Shown: positions 1 to 6,709, counted from the stretch's first letter. The stretch: DNA of 20,034 bases from a virus (IMGVR_UViG_3300030110_000660:1-20034), one strand, 5' to 3'. The notes: generated from the letters alone by a model not told the origin. Numbers and translations: made by a program.

Positions 1-45
1 TTCGGCTAATTGTAATGCTCTTTTATAACTCCATTTTTTTTCCAC
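1..45 (-). CDS. Unknown protein, N-terminal 15 codons only (runs off the left edge)
   Basis: A GTG start at 45 shares its last base pair with the TAG stop of the upstream nuclease gene (TAGTG junction). It is preceded by an AAAGGAG ribosome binding site about 6 bases upstream. The visible residues read (M)EKKWSYKRALQLAE, with no stop before the edge. The nearby ATG, three codons in, is out of frame and stops after three codons, so GTG is the better start. It continues the replication/recombination operon. Nothing about its function can be said from 15 residues. Confidence 0.55.
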   Translation of the reverse strand, partial: MEKKWSYKRALQLAE

Positions 46-737
46 TATCTTTCTCCTTTACATTTACAATACCACATACCTGTGCATTTTGTAGGTGCTT
101 CTGACATATTCATTATACTTTCACATCTATTTAGTATACCAGTCCAAACTTCTTTGTCAACGTCTACTTTAAAAGCTTTTAATTTTTGGTCATTCTTGTT
201 TTCATACATAACTACACCATACTTTCTATCAGTTAAGTTAAGATATATTTGTAACTGTATCATGTGTTCGTGTTTTGGGGCTTCTTTTAAATCTCTGAAG
301 TCTTCATCTTTTATAGTTTTTAACTCTAATAAGGCTTCTTTATGCTTATCATGTTTTATTATAAAGTCAATCCTGCCTGATATAGGAGGGTCTTCATTTT
401 TTATAGATACTTCATCATCAATATAAATGTCAGCTTTCTTTAAATACTTTTTCATGCGTTCTTCAAAAGTTCCACCATGGTCAAATATTCGTTTTATTCT
501 ACCATCTATTTCATCCCAATCTAGTAAACCATTGTAAGCCATGTATATGTATCTATCACAAGGATTACCAAACAAAGATGGATAAAACTTACCTTTACTT
601 GGAGGTCTGTTCTTATACGCTATGGCATTATCAATAGATTTAAGTAACCACCTATCTTGGTTTTTAGTTCTACCACTAGCTTTTTTAGCTTTAGGCTCAT
701 TACTTATCGCATTGTTTATAGCTTCAATTCCTGCCAT
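45..737 (-). CDS. Cas4/RecB-like PD-(D/E)XK exonuclease with probable Fe-S cluster cysteines
   Basis: This 230-residue protein has the RecB/Cas4 nuclease motif set. H87 and E92/E93 lie in the first helix region, D124 is in a GRIDFII strand, E138-x-K140 is in LLELK, and HMIQLQIYL (Q161, Y165) matches the family's C-terminal Q-Y motif. C60 in an NPCDRYIY context, with C218, C224 and C226 near the end, gives the one-plus-three cysteine layout that binds an Fe-S cluster in Cas4 and AddB relatives; the spacing here (C-x5-C-x-C) is somewhat unusual. Its likely role is DNA end processing or resection for recombination-dependent replication. It lies downstream of a RecA-like gene and overlaps a second small nuclease by 22 bases. 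The ATG has AAAGGA upstream. Nuclease assignment is firm; the cluster and exact polarity are inferred. No CRISPR array or other cas gene is visible. Confidence 0.85.
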   Translation of the reverse strand: MAGIEAINNAISNEPKAKKASGRTKNQDRWLLKSIDNAIAYKNRPPSKGKFYPSLFGNPCDRYIYMAYNGLLDWDEIDGRIKRIFDHGGTFEERMKKYLKKADIYIDDEVSIKNEDPPISGRIDFIIKHDKHKEALLELKTIKDEDFRDLKEAPKHEHMIQLQIYLNLTDRKYGVVMYENKNDQKLKAFKVDVDKEVWTGILNRCESIMNMSEAPTKCTGMWYCKCKGER

Positions 738-1003
738 AATCTATCCTTTATATCTTTGTATGTCTTTTCTTCAAGATGCCAAACCTCTTCAAACCCCATG
801 TCAATTATATCAGCATCTCGTTTCGCATCTCGTTTTGCTAAATGCCCAAATGGACCATCTGCTTCTATTATAACATTCATTTCAGTTATAAGGAAGTCGA
901 CAGTATAGTTTCCTATGGGCACTTGTCTTGCATAACGAAGTCCTGTCTCGTCAAGAACTTTTGCTATCAGATTCTCCTGTGGTGTAAAACTTTTCGGTCT
1001 CAT
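716..1003 (-). CDS. DUF559/Vsr-like small PD-(D/E)XK endonuclease
   Basis: This 95-residue protein matches the compact DUF559/very-short-patch-repair-like endonuclease fold. E10 is in the first helix (TPQEN). A YARQVPIGNYTVDFLI strand pair carries D36, followed by VIIEADGPFGH with E47-x-D49 as the E-x-K/D-like catalytic pair. A basic helix and MGFEEVWHLEE complete the core. The start ATG has GAGG nine bases upstream and lies 53 bases inside the end of the RecA-like gene, so translation is probably coupled. Family members are DNA nicking or structure-specific endonucleases. Placed between a recombinase and a Cas4-like exonuclease, it may cut recombination intermediates or host DNA. The substrate cannot be read from the sequence. 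Confidence 0.75.
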   Translation of the reverse strand: MRPKSFTPQENLIAKVLDETGLRYARQVPIGNYTVDFLITEMNVIIEADGPFGHLAKRDAKRDADIIDMGFEEVWHLEEKTYKDIKDRLWQELKL

Positions 1004-1952
1004 CTTTAAATACCTCGTACTCTTCAGGATTTTCTTTGAACCAGTCTACTACTTTATTAATACCTGCAACCTTACTAGGCATTTTTTCATAGGTGTACCA
1101 AGCTCCTGTTTGTTTAATAAGACCGTACTCTAATCCTAATCTTACATAAGTTTCTACTATATCTACTCCACCTTCGACACGGAATGGTACAACTACTTCT
1201 TCCCACTTCTCCCCACCGAACTTATCTTTCAATAGTTTTACTTTAATTTCAAAGCCTACTCTATTAGTAGATGATGATGGTTCATTTATCCACCCACCTT
1301 TGGATACCTGCATACAACAGTGTGAAAAGAACTTTTGCCCTTCTCCACCGGGCATAGTTTCCATAGCAGTGACTGGTCCCATTGCTCCCCTTGTTTGGTT
1401 AATAGCAACCAATGAACTACCATATGTCAGGTCTGGGAGTAACCTAATTAACATTTGATTCCATGTTCTTGACTGCCATGCAATGGGACTATAGTCGATT
1501 CCTTTATCATTGTTAAATATATCTGCGGGTATAATACCAGCAGCACTATCTAACACGATTAAATCAACACCACTTCGTAATCCTTTTTGTGCAACTTTAA
1601 ATGATTCTTCTGCAGTTGCTGGGTCTGCAACTAATATTTTAGTTATATCCACACCAACTTTTTCCATCCATGCGGGGTCCCAAGATTTTTCCAAGTCTAT
1701 CCACATTGGTACTCCACCATCTTCTTGCACAGACTTACATAATTGTGATGCTATATAAGACTTACCAGATGACCATCCACCAAATAAAAGAGTAAATCTT
1801 TTTCGTGGTATACCTCCATTTGTAATCTTATCTAGTTGTGGGATGTTAAAAGGTATTCTACCGTAAGCAAAACTTTCATCATCTCCACGCTTTGTAGCGA
1901 GTTTTTTATCATTTAATAAATCATTAAATATTGCTTCTGCATTTTCTTTCAA
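951..1952 (-). CDS. RecA/UvsX-like recombinase (TTG start)
   Basis: The product is about 333 residues when started at the TTG at 1952. It has a RecA core: Walker A GGWSSGKS at residues 58-65, the catalytic-glutamate strand WIDLEKSWDP (E88), Walker B LIVLDSAAG (D135), and the sensor motif AINQTRGAMG (Q186) followed by a glycine-rich loop. It should form nucleoprotein filaments on single-stranded DNA for homologous recombination and recombination-dependent replication. The TTG overlaps the TGA stop of the MazG-like gene (TTGA) and has AAAAAGGAG about 12 bases upstream. A longer reading from 2036 would add a cysteine-rich and basic leader lying wholly over the MazG-like gene, and I reject it. 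The downstream neighbours are two nucleases, making a recombination cassette. Confidence 0.88.
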   Translation of the reverse strand: MKENAEAIFNDLLNDKKLATKRGDDESFAYGRIPFNIPQLDKITNGGIPRKRFTLLFGGWSSGKSYIASQLCKSVQEDGGVPMWIDLEKSWDPAWMEKVGVDITKILVADPATAEESFKVAQKGLRSGVDLIVLDSAAGIIPADIFNNDKGIDYSPIAWQSRTWNQMLIRLLPDLTYGSSLVAINQTRGAMGPVTAMETMPGGEGQKFFSHCCMQVSKGGWINEPSSSTNRVGFEIKVKLLKDKFGGEKWEEVVVPFRVEGGVDIVETYVRLGLEYGLIKQTGAWYTYEKMPSKVAGINKVVDWFKENPEEYEVFKDETEKFYTTGESDSKSS

Positions 1953-2230
1953 AGTAAATCGTCTCCTTTTTCTATTCGTCTTTCCATATTTCTTTTTTGT
2001 ATTGCTTCCGCCCAAGCCATGCATACAGCACCACATTGAATAAGTTCATTATACAACTTAGGTGTATTTTTTTCGTATACTTCTCTAGCCACTTCCCCAA
2101 ACTCTTCCGCTAGAATTACAGTCCAATGTTCATCTGAGTGGTGTATTTGTTCACCCCATGTATTTTCCTGTGACTCTCGTTCAGATAAAAACTGTTCAGT
2201 AATTATAGCTCTAACATGTTCAGCTTCCAT
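1949..2230 (-). CDS. MazG-like nucleotide pyrophosphohydrolase
   Basis: This 93-residue, mostly helical protein carries the all-alpha NTP pyrophosphatase signature: W36TVILAEEFGEVARE with metal-binding E42, E43 and E46, then NELIQCGAVCMAWAEAI with E62. The second metal motif is usually ExxD; here it reads ExxQ (Q65), a change I believe is common in phage members. The expected activity is hydrolysis of NTPs, dNTPs or the alarmone ppGpp to monophosphates, shaping the nucleotide pool or stringent response in infected cells. The gene overlaps its upstream neighbour by 11 bases and the recombinase TTG start by the TTGA junction. The ribosome binding site is AAGAAGG close to the ATG. Confidence 0.75.
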   Translation of the reverse strand: MEAEHVRAIITEQFLSERESQENTWGEQIHHSDEHWTVILAEEFGEVAREVYEKNTPKLYNELIQCGAVCMAWAEAIQKRNMERRIEKGDDLL

Positions 2231-2453
2231 CCTTCTTCTTTCCCTTCGTTAGGATATTCTTGATTTCTTCATCCACCCTATCATGTATTGCAGTGTATGC
2301 TTTATCTATAGTCAATCCTGCTTCTGTTAGTTGTTCATCTATTGGTAACTCAGTATCAATGTCATGTATTTCCATGTCCATTCTTGCATACTGATTTGTA
2401 TCTAGTGGACCTACTCTAAATGTAAATCCTAATTTTACTCCGACTTTCGCCAT
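2220..2453 (-). CDS. Small conserved-looking phage protein, unknown function
   Basis: I do not recognise this 77-residue protein. The N-terminal half looks like beta strands (VGVKLGFTFRVGPLD, then MDMEIHDIDTEL). The C-terminal half is a probable amphipathic helix (IDKAYTAIHDRVDEEIKNIL) with a basic end. The ATG follows an AGAGG site and lies just past the stop of the preceding gene. Overlap with the MazG-like gene and tight spacing show it belongs to the replication operon. No metal-binding or nucleotide-binding motif is visible. Confidence 0.6.
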   Translation of the reverse strand: MAKVGVKLGFTFRVGPLDTNQYARMDMEIHDIDTELPIDEQLTEAGLTIDKAYTAIHDRVDEEIKNILTKGKKKDGS

Positions 2454-2454
2454 A

Positions 2455-2985
2455 TTAAAATCCTCTTTCTTTCATTAGTTTTTTTAAATAGTCTGCGTTT
2501 TTACCTTTACTAAAATTAGCCGCATCTTTTGGACTCATACCTTCAACAAGAGTTTGATACATACCTAGACGTTTAACTCTTTTCTTCAAAGGTAGTTCGT
2601 TACCATTTTCATCTTTTTTGTTTTCCTCTGCAATCATGCCATAATAAATCACAGTCATTCGTATTTTCCAACCATCTGAATCTTCGTATTCTTTTGATAA
2701 GTCAGCTATTTTTTTAACTGTTGGTAATTCTATTTTATTAGTGGTTATATCATATATTTTTACAAAGTCTTGATAGGTTCTTTCTTGTTCTTCTTCAGTT
2801 AAACCTTGAAAATAAGTAAAGTATTGTTCATCTCTTAGATATATAGGTTTTTTATTTCCCGGCATATCTAGTCCTACAAGGTAACCATCAAAATCACCGT
2901 CAGTAAAATAAACACTAGCTACACGTTTATCATACAATAATGTTACTAAATCTCGTTTTTCTTTTTTATTTATTGTTGTTGTCAT
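2455..2985 (-). CDS. Unknown phage protein, 176 residues
   Basis: I do not recognise the family. The start is the ATG at 2985, with AAGGAG seven bases upstream; two in-frame TTG codons just before it (to 2991) sit too close to that site. The sequence begins with a TTTINKKEKRDLV segment and a beta-like stretch (VASVYFTDGDFDGYLVGLD). A highly charged helical middle follows, and the C-terminal 40 residues are basic (LKKRVKRLGMYQTLVEGM, ending LKKLMKERGF), which could suit nucleic acid or polymerase contact. It overlaps the DUF3310 gene by 20 bases, so translation is probably coupled. It lies among replication genes, but its role is unknown. Confidence 0.65.
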   Translation of the reverse strand: MTTTINKKEKRDLVTLLYDKRVASVYFTDGDFDGYLVGLDMPGNKKPIYLRDEQYFTYFQGLTEEEQERTYQDFVKIYDITTNKIELPTVKKIADLSKEYEDSDGWKIRMTVIYYGMIAEENKKDENGNELPLKKRVKRLGMYQTLVEGMSPKDAANFSKGKNADYLKKLMKERGF

Positions 2986-3403
2986 CAACAAGCTCCTTAG
3001 CTATCAACATATCTATATATTGTTTCGCTTTATAAAGGTCTTCAATACCATTCTCTTTGTATCTCCACCTTGTTATATATTTTACCACATTCCCCTCTGC
3101 AAAACCCATCTGATTGTCATGTATATAATCAAAAGGTTCTATATCAAAGTGATAGTGCACAGGGTCAGTAGCTTCCATTTGCTTTGCATATGATTCTGCA
3201 AAACTATATTTTTTATTAGCTGGGTAAGCCCTATTGTTAGAGTCTTGATTTGCTTGTGGTTGTGCCATTCTTTCCTCCACATTCCATTCTTTCATTTGTT
3301 TATATTCTTCCCAAGATAAATTAGAATAGTTTTTCTTGTAGTCTTCCCACTCCCCTTGTGTAAAATCATAAGGAGCTTTCGGGTTTTTCCATCCTGATGC
3401 CAT
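2966..3403 (-). CDS. DUF3310-family phage protein
   Basis: This 145-residue protein has a C-terminal DUF3310-type domain at about residues 80-142. Its hallmarks are HYHFDIEPFDYI, then GFAEGNVVKYITRWRYK, then EDLYKAKQYIDMLI. This small helical family is widespread in phages, and some members are labelled nucleotide kinase-like without firm biochemical proof. The first 80 residues are an extra region rich in W, Y, K and E, with a polar Q/N/S linker, and have no recognisable domain. The ATG directly follows the preceding stop (TAAATG) and has a strong AAGGAGG. Its position beside a pyrophosphatase gene and polymerase suggests a nucleotide-metabolism or replication accessory role, which is inference. 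Confidence 0.75.
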   Translation of the reverse strand: MASGWKNPKAPYDFTQGEWEDYKKNYSNLSWEEYKQMKEWNVEERMAQPQANQDSNNRAYPANKKYSFAESYAKQMEATDPVHYHFDIEPFDYIHDNQMGFAEGNVVKYITRWRYKENGIEDLYKAKQYIDMLIAKELVDDNNNK

Positions 3404-3724
3404 TTATAAATCCTCCTTAGTAGTTGCTATAAATATAGGAGTGCCTTCTCCATGCCATGCTCCTACACTATTGTAATCAAAATATTCTATAGCCATTTCT
3501 TCTGCAGCATCTCTGCTTTCACAGTCAGGGTCTAACATGAACTCATCAGTTAATATTTCTACACATTTCTTCGCATCGTATATAGCTATCGGACCTTTAT
3601 ATTGTTGATATCCTAATCCTACAAAGGCATCTTCATAATTGTCATATAACATGACGGATTCTTCAGACGCTTGTAGATATGAATCTAATTTATCTTTTAA
3701 CGATTCCTTTTTATCCTTTGCCAT
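3404..3724 (-). CDS. Unknown small acidic phage protein
   Basis: This 106-residue protein starts at the ATG at 3724, 14 bases inside the bS21 gene end, after a weak AGAG site. A longer GTG-started reading to 3775 lies over bS21 and has no better site. It begins with a lysine-rich helix (MAKDKKESLKDKLDSYL). An acidic alpha/beta body follows with segments YEDAFVGLGYQQYKGPIAIYD and AAEEMAIEYFDYNSVGAWHG. The last of these, with a GTPIFIAT strand, is a pattern often seen in small phage proteins of unknown function. No catalytic motif is evident. It is co-transcribed with bS21 and DUF3310. Confidence 0.6.
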   Translation of the reverse strand: MAKDKKESLKDKLDSYLQASEESVMLYDNYEDAFVGLGYQQYKGPIAIYDAKKCVEILTDEFMLDPDCESRDAAEEMAIEYFDYNSVGAWHGEGTPIFIATTKEDL

Positions 3725-3896
3725 TTTCTCTGCTCTTTCGTAATTTATCTTTAATTTTTTGTTGTCTTTCCACACTTTTCGGTGTGAACTCTGACTTTTT
3801 TCTATATGTTTTAATTATATCATCTTTTTCTATAGACTTTTTAAACCTTCGTAATAATTTTTCAAAAGGTTCATTTTTCCTCGCTGTTACTTTCAT
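3711..3896 (-). CDS. rpsU: Ribosomal protein bS21 homologue encoded by the virus
   Basis: This 61-residue basic protein aligns by eye along its length with bacterial small-subunit protein S21. The N-terminal MKVTARKNEPFEKLLRRFKK mirrors the family signature V.....NEPF...LRRFKR. SIEKDDIIKTYRKKSEFTPK and a basic helical tail follow. bS21 sits near the anti-Shine-Dalgarno end of 16S rRNA and affects translation initiation; it exchanges on ribosomes, so a viral copy could be incorporated during infection. The start is the ATG at 3896, overlapping the polymerase stop as ATGA, with AAGGAAG ten bases upstream. An upstream ATG nine codons earlier is unlikely. bS21 is the ribosomal protein most often reported in phage genomes, including phages of aquatic bacteria. 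Because bS21 is bacterial, it excludes an archaeal host for practical purposes. Confidence 0.9.
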   Translation of the reverse strand: MKVTARKNEPFEKLLRRFKKSIEKDDIIKTYRKKSEFTPKSVERQQKIKDKLRKSRENGKG

Positions 3897-5899
3897 AGTT
3901 TGTAATCTTCCTTTACTGCCCACGATGGCTTACATACTTCCATATCTACGCCAAGTGGGATATTTAATGTGTTTTCTTTCATTAGTTGTTTAATCTTAGG
4001 TGCTACCTCATCTAGCTCTGACTTATGTATCTCACATATAACTTCATCGTGCACTTGAAGTAGTAAATTACTTTTCTTATCTTTTAAATAATCATGTATT
4101 TCTACTATTCTTTCACTCATAATATCAGCACTTGTCCCCTGAATCAAATAATTTACACCTCTATATGCATAATCTTTTGGAACTTTGTATATTCTTCCAT
4201 ACTTATTTCTAACCCAGCCTTTAGTTTCTATTGTTTTAACTACAGAATTAAAAAACTCTTTTGAGCCTTTCATATTCTCTAAATAAGTTTGCTTGTATCT
4301 AAATGCTTCAATAGGACTAGTATTTAATTGCATGGCTAGTTTATCTTTTCCTATACCATATATGACTCCAAATGTAATGGACTTCGCTAACTGTCTATAA
4401 AACTTAAATTCAGGATTCTCCTCATCCATGTGAAAAGCTATCTTAGCCGCCTCACCATGAAAGTCCACATCTTCCTGTTTCATTAATTCATTCATCTCAG
4501 CATTATCTACATAGTGCATAAATACTCTAACTTCCATTTGTGAGTAATCATATGCCATAAGTGTGTAATCTTTACGAGGCACGAATAGATGTCTTATAGC
4601 AATCTGTGTTTTATCTTTGACATCAAACTTGTCTCCACCTAAGAAACTCCATGTATCTATCACATCATCTGTAAGTGTTACAGTAGAATCTCCCCCTTTA
4701 CTTGATACAAGTGCGGATATTCTACCTTTAACTTCATTACGTTGCTCTTCATCAAGTTCTCTATCCGCAACATATATGACATCTCTAGGTATGTTCTGTA
4801 AGTTAGGGTTGCTAGATGACAGTCTGCCTGTAACAGTGCCCCAGTTTTTAAATCCTGTATGTAATACGGGCATCTCTAAATAAGGCTCTATGTAAGTAGA
4901 GTTGAATTTATTAAGTGTTCTATATTGTCTTATTAACCCTGCTAGTGGGTGGTTGACTTGAACTAAGACAGCTTCATTCCATGCCTCAGCTCCCGTGCTA
5001 GTTTGAACAGGGGAGTGTATCCCCATCTTATTAAATATCTCCCCTATCTGTGATGGACTACTGATATTAAACTTAAAGTCTATCTTATCAAAACCTAACT
5101 CACTTTTGCCTAAATCGTATATACGTTGCTCTAGTTTATTTAATCGTGTAAGGATTTTTTTATTAGCAGTTTGTGCATACTTATTATCTACAGCAACTCC
5201 CCTGCTTTCCATATCATATAAAGCCTTACTTAATTTACATTGTAGTTTTAGTAAATCAGTCATTCCTGCTTGTTTTATTTTAGCTAATCTATCAACGTAT
5301 AGTCTTTTAGTGCATTTAACGTCTTCTATACAGTATGGACCTAACACGTCAACTGGTGCTAATGAATAGTTATCTTTCCATCTCACGCCATCAGTGCGAT
5401 TAGACTTTAAAATTTTATCAGTGTCTAAATCATACTGACCTGCAACTTCCCCATAGTCTTTTATTGTTATATCTAATAAACTTAATTTGTTTACTGTAGT
5501 CGCTTCAGTCATTCTAACCATAACTAATACGTCAATCATCTGCATATTAGAAATATCCATGCCCTGTTTTTCTAAAAACTTAGCATCAAATTTAATATTA
5601 TACCCAATAAGTATGTGACATGCCTCATTTAAAAACTTCATCAACTCATTTATATCCGACATTTCTAGATTATCCCCTTCCTCGTGTCTTACAGGAAAGT
5701 AATAAGTAGGTGCAATATCTAATATTTCATGGTTCGTTACGGGGGTAAGTCCTATACCACATAATTTAATATCGGAGTCATAAACATCTAAACCATTAGT
5801 TTCTACGTCTATTATCCAAGTGTTTATGCCACTATAGTTATTCTTAAGTGAACTAAATGTATCTTTAAAATTATCTGTATTTACTATTAATGAGTCCAT
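3893..5899 (-). CDS. polA: Family A DNA polymerase with 3'-5' exonuclease
   Basis: The 668-residue replicative polymerase has two domains. The exonuclease (about 1-210) shows DVETNGL (D31, E33), IGYNIKFDAKFL (D105) and Y189CIED193. The polymerase domain shows TGRLSSSNPNLQNIPR (357-372), motif A DYSQMEVRV (D451), the O-helix RQLAKSITFGVIYG (R502, K506, F510, Y514) and motif C QVHDEV (D618). F510 aligns with Phe762 of E. coli Pol I; Phe or Tyr there has been linked with lytic marine viruses and Leu with temperate ones. There is no 5'-3' nuclease domain. An extra stretch of about 60 residues (about 373-432) separates NIPR from the IRHLFVPRKDY strand before motif A, where E. coli Pol I has only about 15. 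The ATG at 5899 has GGGGAGGA ten bases upstream, inside a hairpin (see 5909-5940). The stop overlaps bS21 as ATGA. Confidence 0.97.
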   Translation of the reverse strand: MDSLIVNTDNFKDTFSSLKNNYSGINTWIIDVETNGLDVYDSDIKLCGIGLTPVTNHEILDIAPTYYFPVRHEEGDNLEMSDINELMKFLNEACHILIGYNIKFDAKFLEKQGMDISNMQMIDVLVMVRMTEATTVNKLSLLDITIKDYGEVAGQYDLDTDKILKSNRTDGVRWKDNYSLAPVDVLGPYCIEDVKCTKRLYVDRLAKIKQAGMTDLLKLQCKLSKALYDMESRGVAVDNKYAQTANKKILTRLNKLEQRIYDLGKSELGFDKIDFKFNISSPSQIGEIFNKMGIHSPVQTSTGAEAWNEAVLVQVNHPLAGLIRQYRTLNKFNSTYIEPYLEMPVLHTGFKNWGTVTGRLSSSNPNLQNIPRDVIYVADRELDEEQRNEVKGRISALVSSKGGDSTVTLTDDVIDTWSFLGGDKFDVKDKTQIAIRHLFVPRKDYTLMAYDYSQMEVRVFMHYVDNAEMNELMKQEDVDFHGEAAKIAFHMDEENPEFKFYRQLAKSITFGVIYGIGKDKLAMQLNTSPIEAFRYKQTYLENMKGSKEFFNSVVKTIETKGWVRNKYGRIYKVPKDYAYRGVNYLIQGTSADIMSERIVEIHDYLKDKKSNLLLQVHDEVICEIHKSELDEVAPKIKQLMKENTLNIPLGVDMEVCKPSWAVKEDYKL

Positions 5900-5908
5900 A
5901 ATTATTAA

Positions 5909-5940
5909 TCCTCCCCAAGCTGAGTCAAACTTAGGGAGGA
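5909..5940 (-). promoter_or_regulatory. RNA hairpin sequestering the ribosome binding site of the DNA polymerase gene
   Basis: In the minus-strand transcript, UCCUCCC (5940-5934), then U and AAG, pair with CUU, G and GGGAGGA (5915-5909). This gives an unbroken 11-bp helix with a ten-base loop UUUGACUCAG (5929-5920). The single G-U pair (5933/5916) would be a mismatch in the plus-strand sense, so the structure suits the mRNA. The 3' arm is exactly the Shine-Dalgarno of the polymerase, ten bases before its AUG. No U-run follows, so it is not an intrinsic terminator. It sits in the only gene-free stretch in the window longer than 50 bases. The likely role is translational control of the polymerase; the regulator is unknown. 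Confidence 0.7.
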
Positions 5941-5956
5941 AATTGAGAGGAGGTTA

Positions 5957-6709
5957 CTAAAAAGGCATCTCTACATCATCTGATGATTCAGACTTTGTAG
6001 ATACTGCATCTTTAGGTGTTTCCGTAGATGTATTGTTGTTAGAAGATGGTACGAATTTTTTACCATATCTATTGGCAAAATATTCATCGAGAGGAGTCAA
6101 TTCAGATGTCTCCTTAATTCTATCTTCCGGTATTTCAATACTCTTATCAGAAACAGTTGTAATGGTATAAGTAGTATCAGTACTCAAACCATTTCTTTTT
6201 ATTCTAAGAACACCTTTATCTAGTCCTTGCCAATCATTGTATATGTCAACAAGTTCATTCCATAGGTATCTGCCTCTTCCGAAGCTTAGAGTAATAATTC
6301 TAAAATCGTTTATAGGCTCTACGAACACCACTTTACCTGATGGTAATGTGCGTTCTTCCCAATCTAAGTCTCCTGCGAGTCCTAAGTTTGGTTTCTCAGG
6401 GTGTACGACCTCTGATACATATGCCCATAAAGCAAACTTTCTTGAAGGTACACTTCCTTCTGGAACTTCATCTGCAGGTCCTTCTTCAGTATGTAGAACA
6501 GACTGCCATCTTCCATCTTCTCTGAAAGTATGTAATCTAATCTCTGCTAGATAAGGGTCTTCAGGTGTTCCTGTTGCTATTGATTTTATGAAGGCTTGGT
6601 CACCATCTTGTTTCAAGAACAGTTCCCTGCCTAAGCTATTGTTTGATACAGAGTTTCTATTCTTTTGATAACTCTCATATCTATTTTGTATGTCGGCTAT
6701 TCCTGCCAT
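5957..6709 (-). CDS. Probable single-stranded DNA-binding protein with SSB-type acidic tip
   Basis: The protein is 250 residues and is not matched to a named family by eye. The N-terminal 180 residues are beta-rich with alternating aromatics (DPYLAEIRLHTFREDGRWQSV, RKFALWAYVSEVV, DFRIITLSFGRGRYLWNELV), compatible with an OB-fold. The last 35 residues are a low-complexity S/T/N/K linker ending in SSDDVEMPF. That tip closely resembles the bacterial SSB C-terminus DDDIPF, which recruits replication and repair enzymes. The gene sits between primase and polymerase, the usual place for a phage SSB. The ATG has AAAGGAG six bases upstream. The SSB role is inferred from tail, composition and context. 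An alternative is a polymerase accessory protein. Confidence 0.7.
   Translation of the reverse strand: MAGIADIQNRYESYQKNRNSVSNNSLGRELFLKQDGDQAFIKSIATGTPEDPYLAEIRLHTFREDGRWQSVLHTEEGPADEVPEGSVPSRKFALWAYVSEVVHPEKPNLGLAGDLDWEERTLPSGKVVFVEPINDFRIITLSFGRGRYLWNELVDIYNDWQGLDKGVLRIKRNGLSTDTTYTITTVSDKSIEIPEDRIKETSELTPLDEYFANRYGKKFVPSSNNNTSTETPKDAVSTKSESSDDVEMPF

Noticed and set aside
82-426. Plus-strand 114-residue reading frame
   Set aside because: It is antisense to the clear nuclease gene, and its serine/phenylalanine-rich sequence fits a complement of a charged coding strand.
45-737. A CRISPR-associated Cas4
   Set aside because: The fold is Cas4-like, but no repeats, spacers or other cas genes are present; phage recombination nucleases share the motifs.
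1953-2036. Longer recombinase N-terminus starting at 2036
   Set aside because: It lies entirely inside the MazG-like gene, has no supporting family similarity, and the TTG at 1952 has a good ribosome site.
3897-3923. Nine-residue longer bS21 start at 3923
   Set aside because: It overlaps the polymerase further, while MKVTARKNEPF at the ATGA junction matches the natural bS21 N-terminus.
5909-5940. Intrinsic transcription terminator
   Set aside because: No U-run follows the stem in either direction and the 3' arm is the polymerase ribosome binding site, so a translational element fits better.
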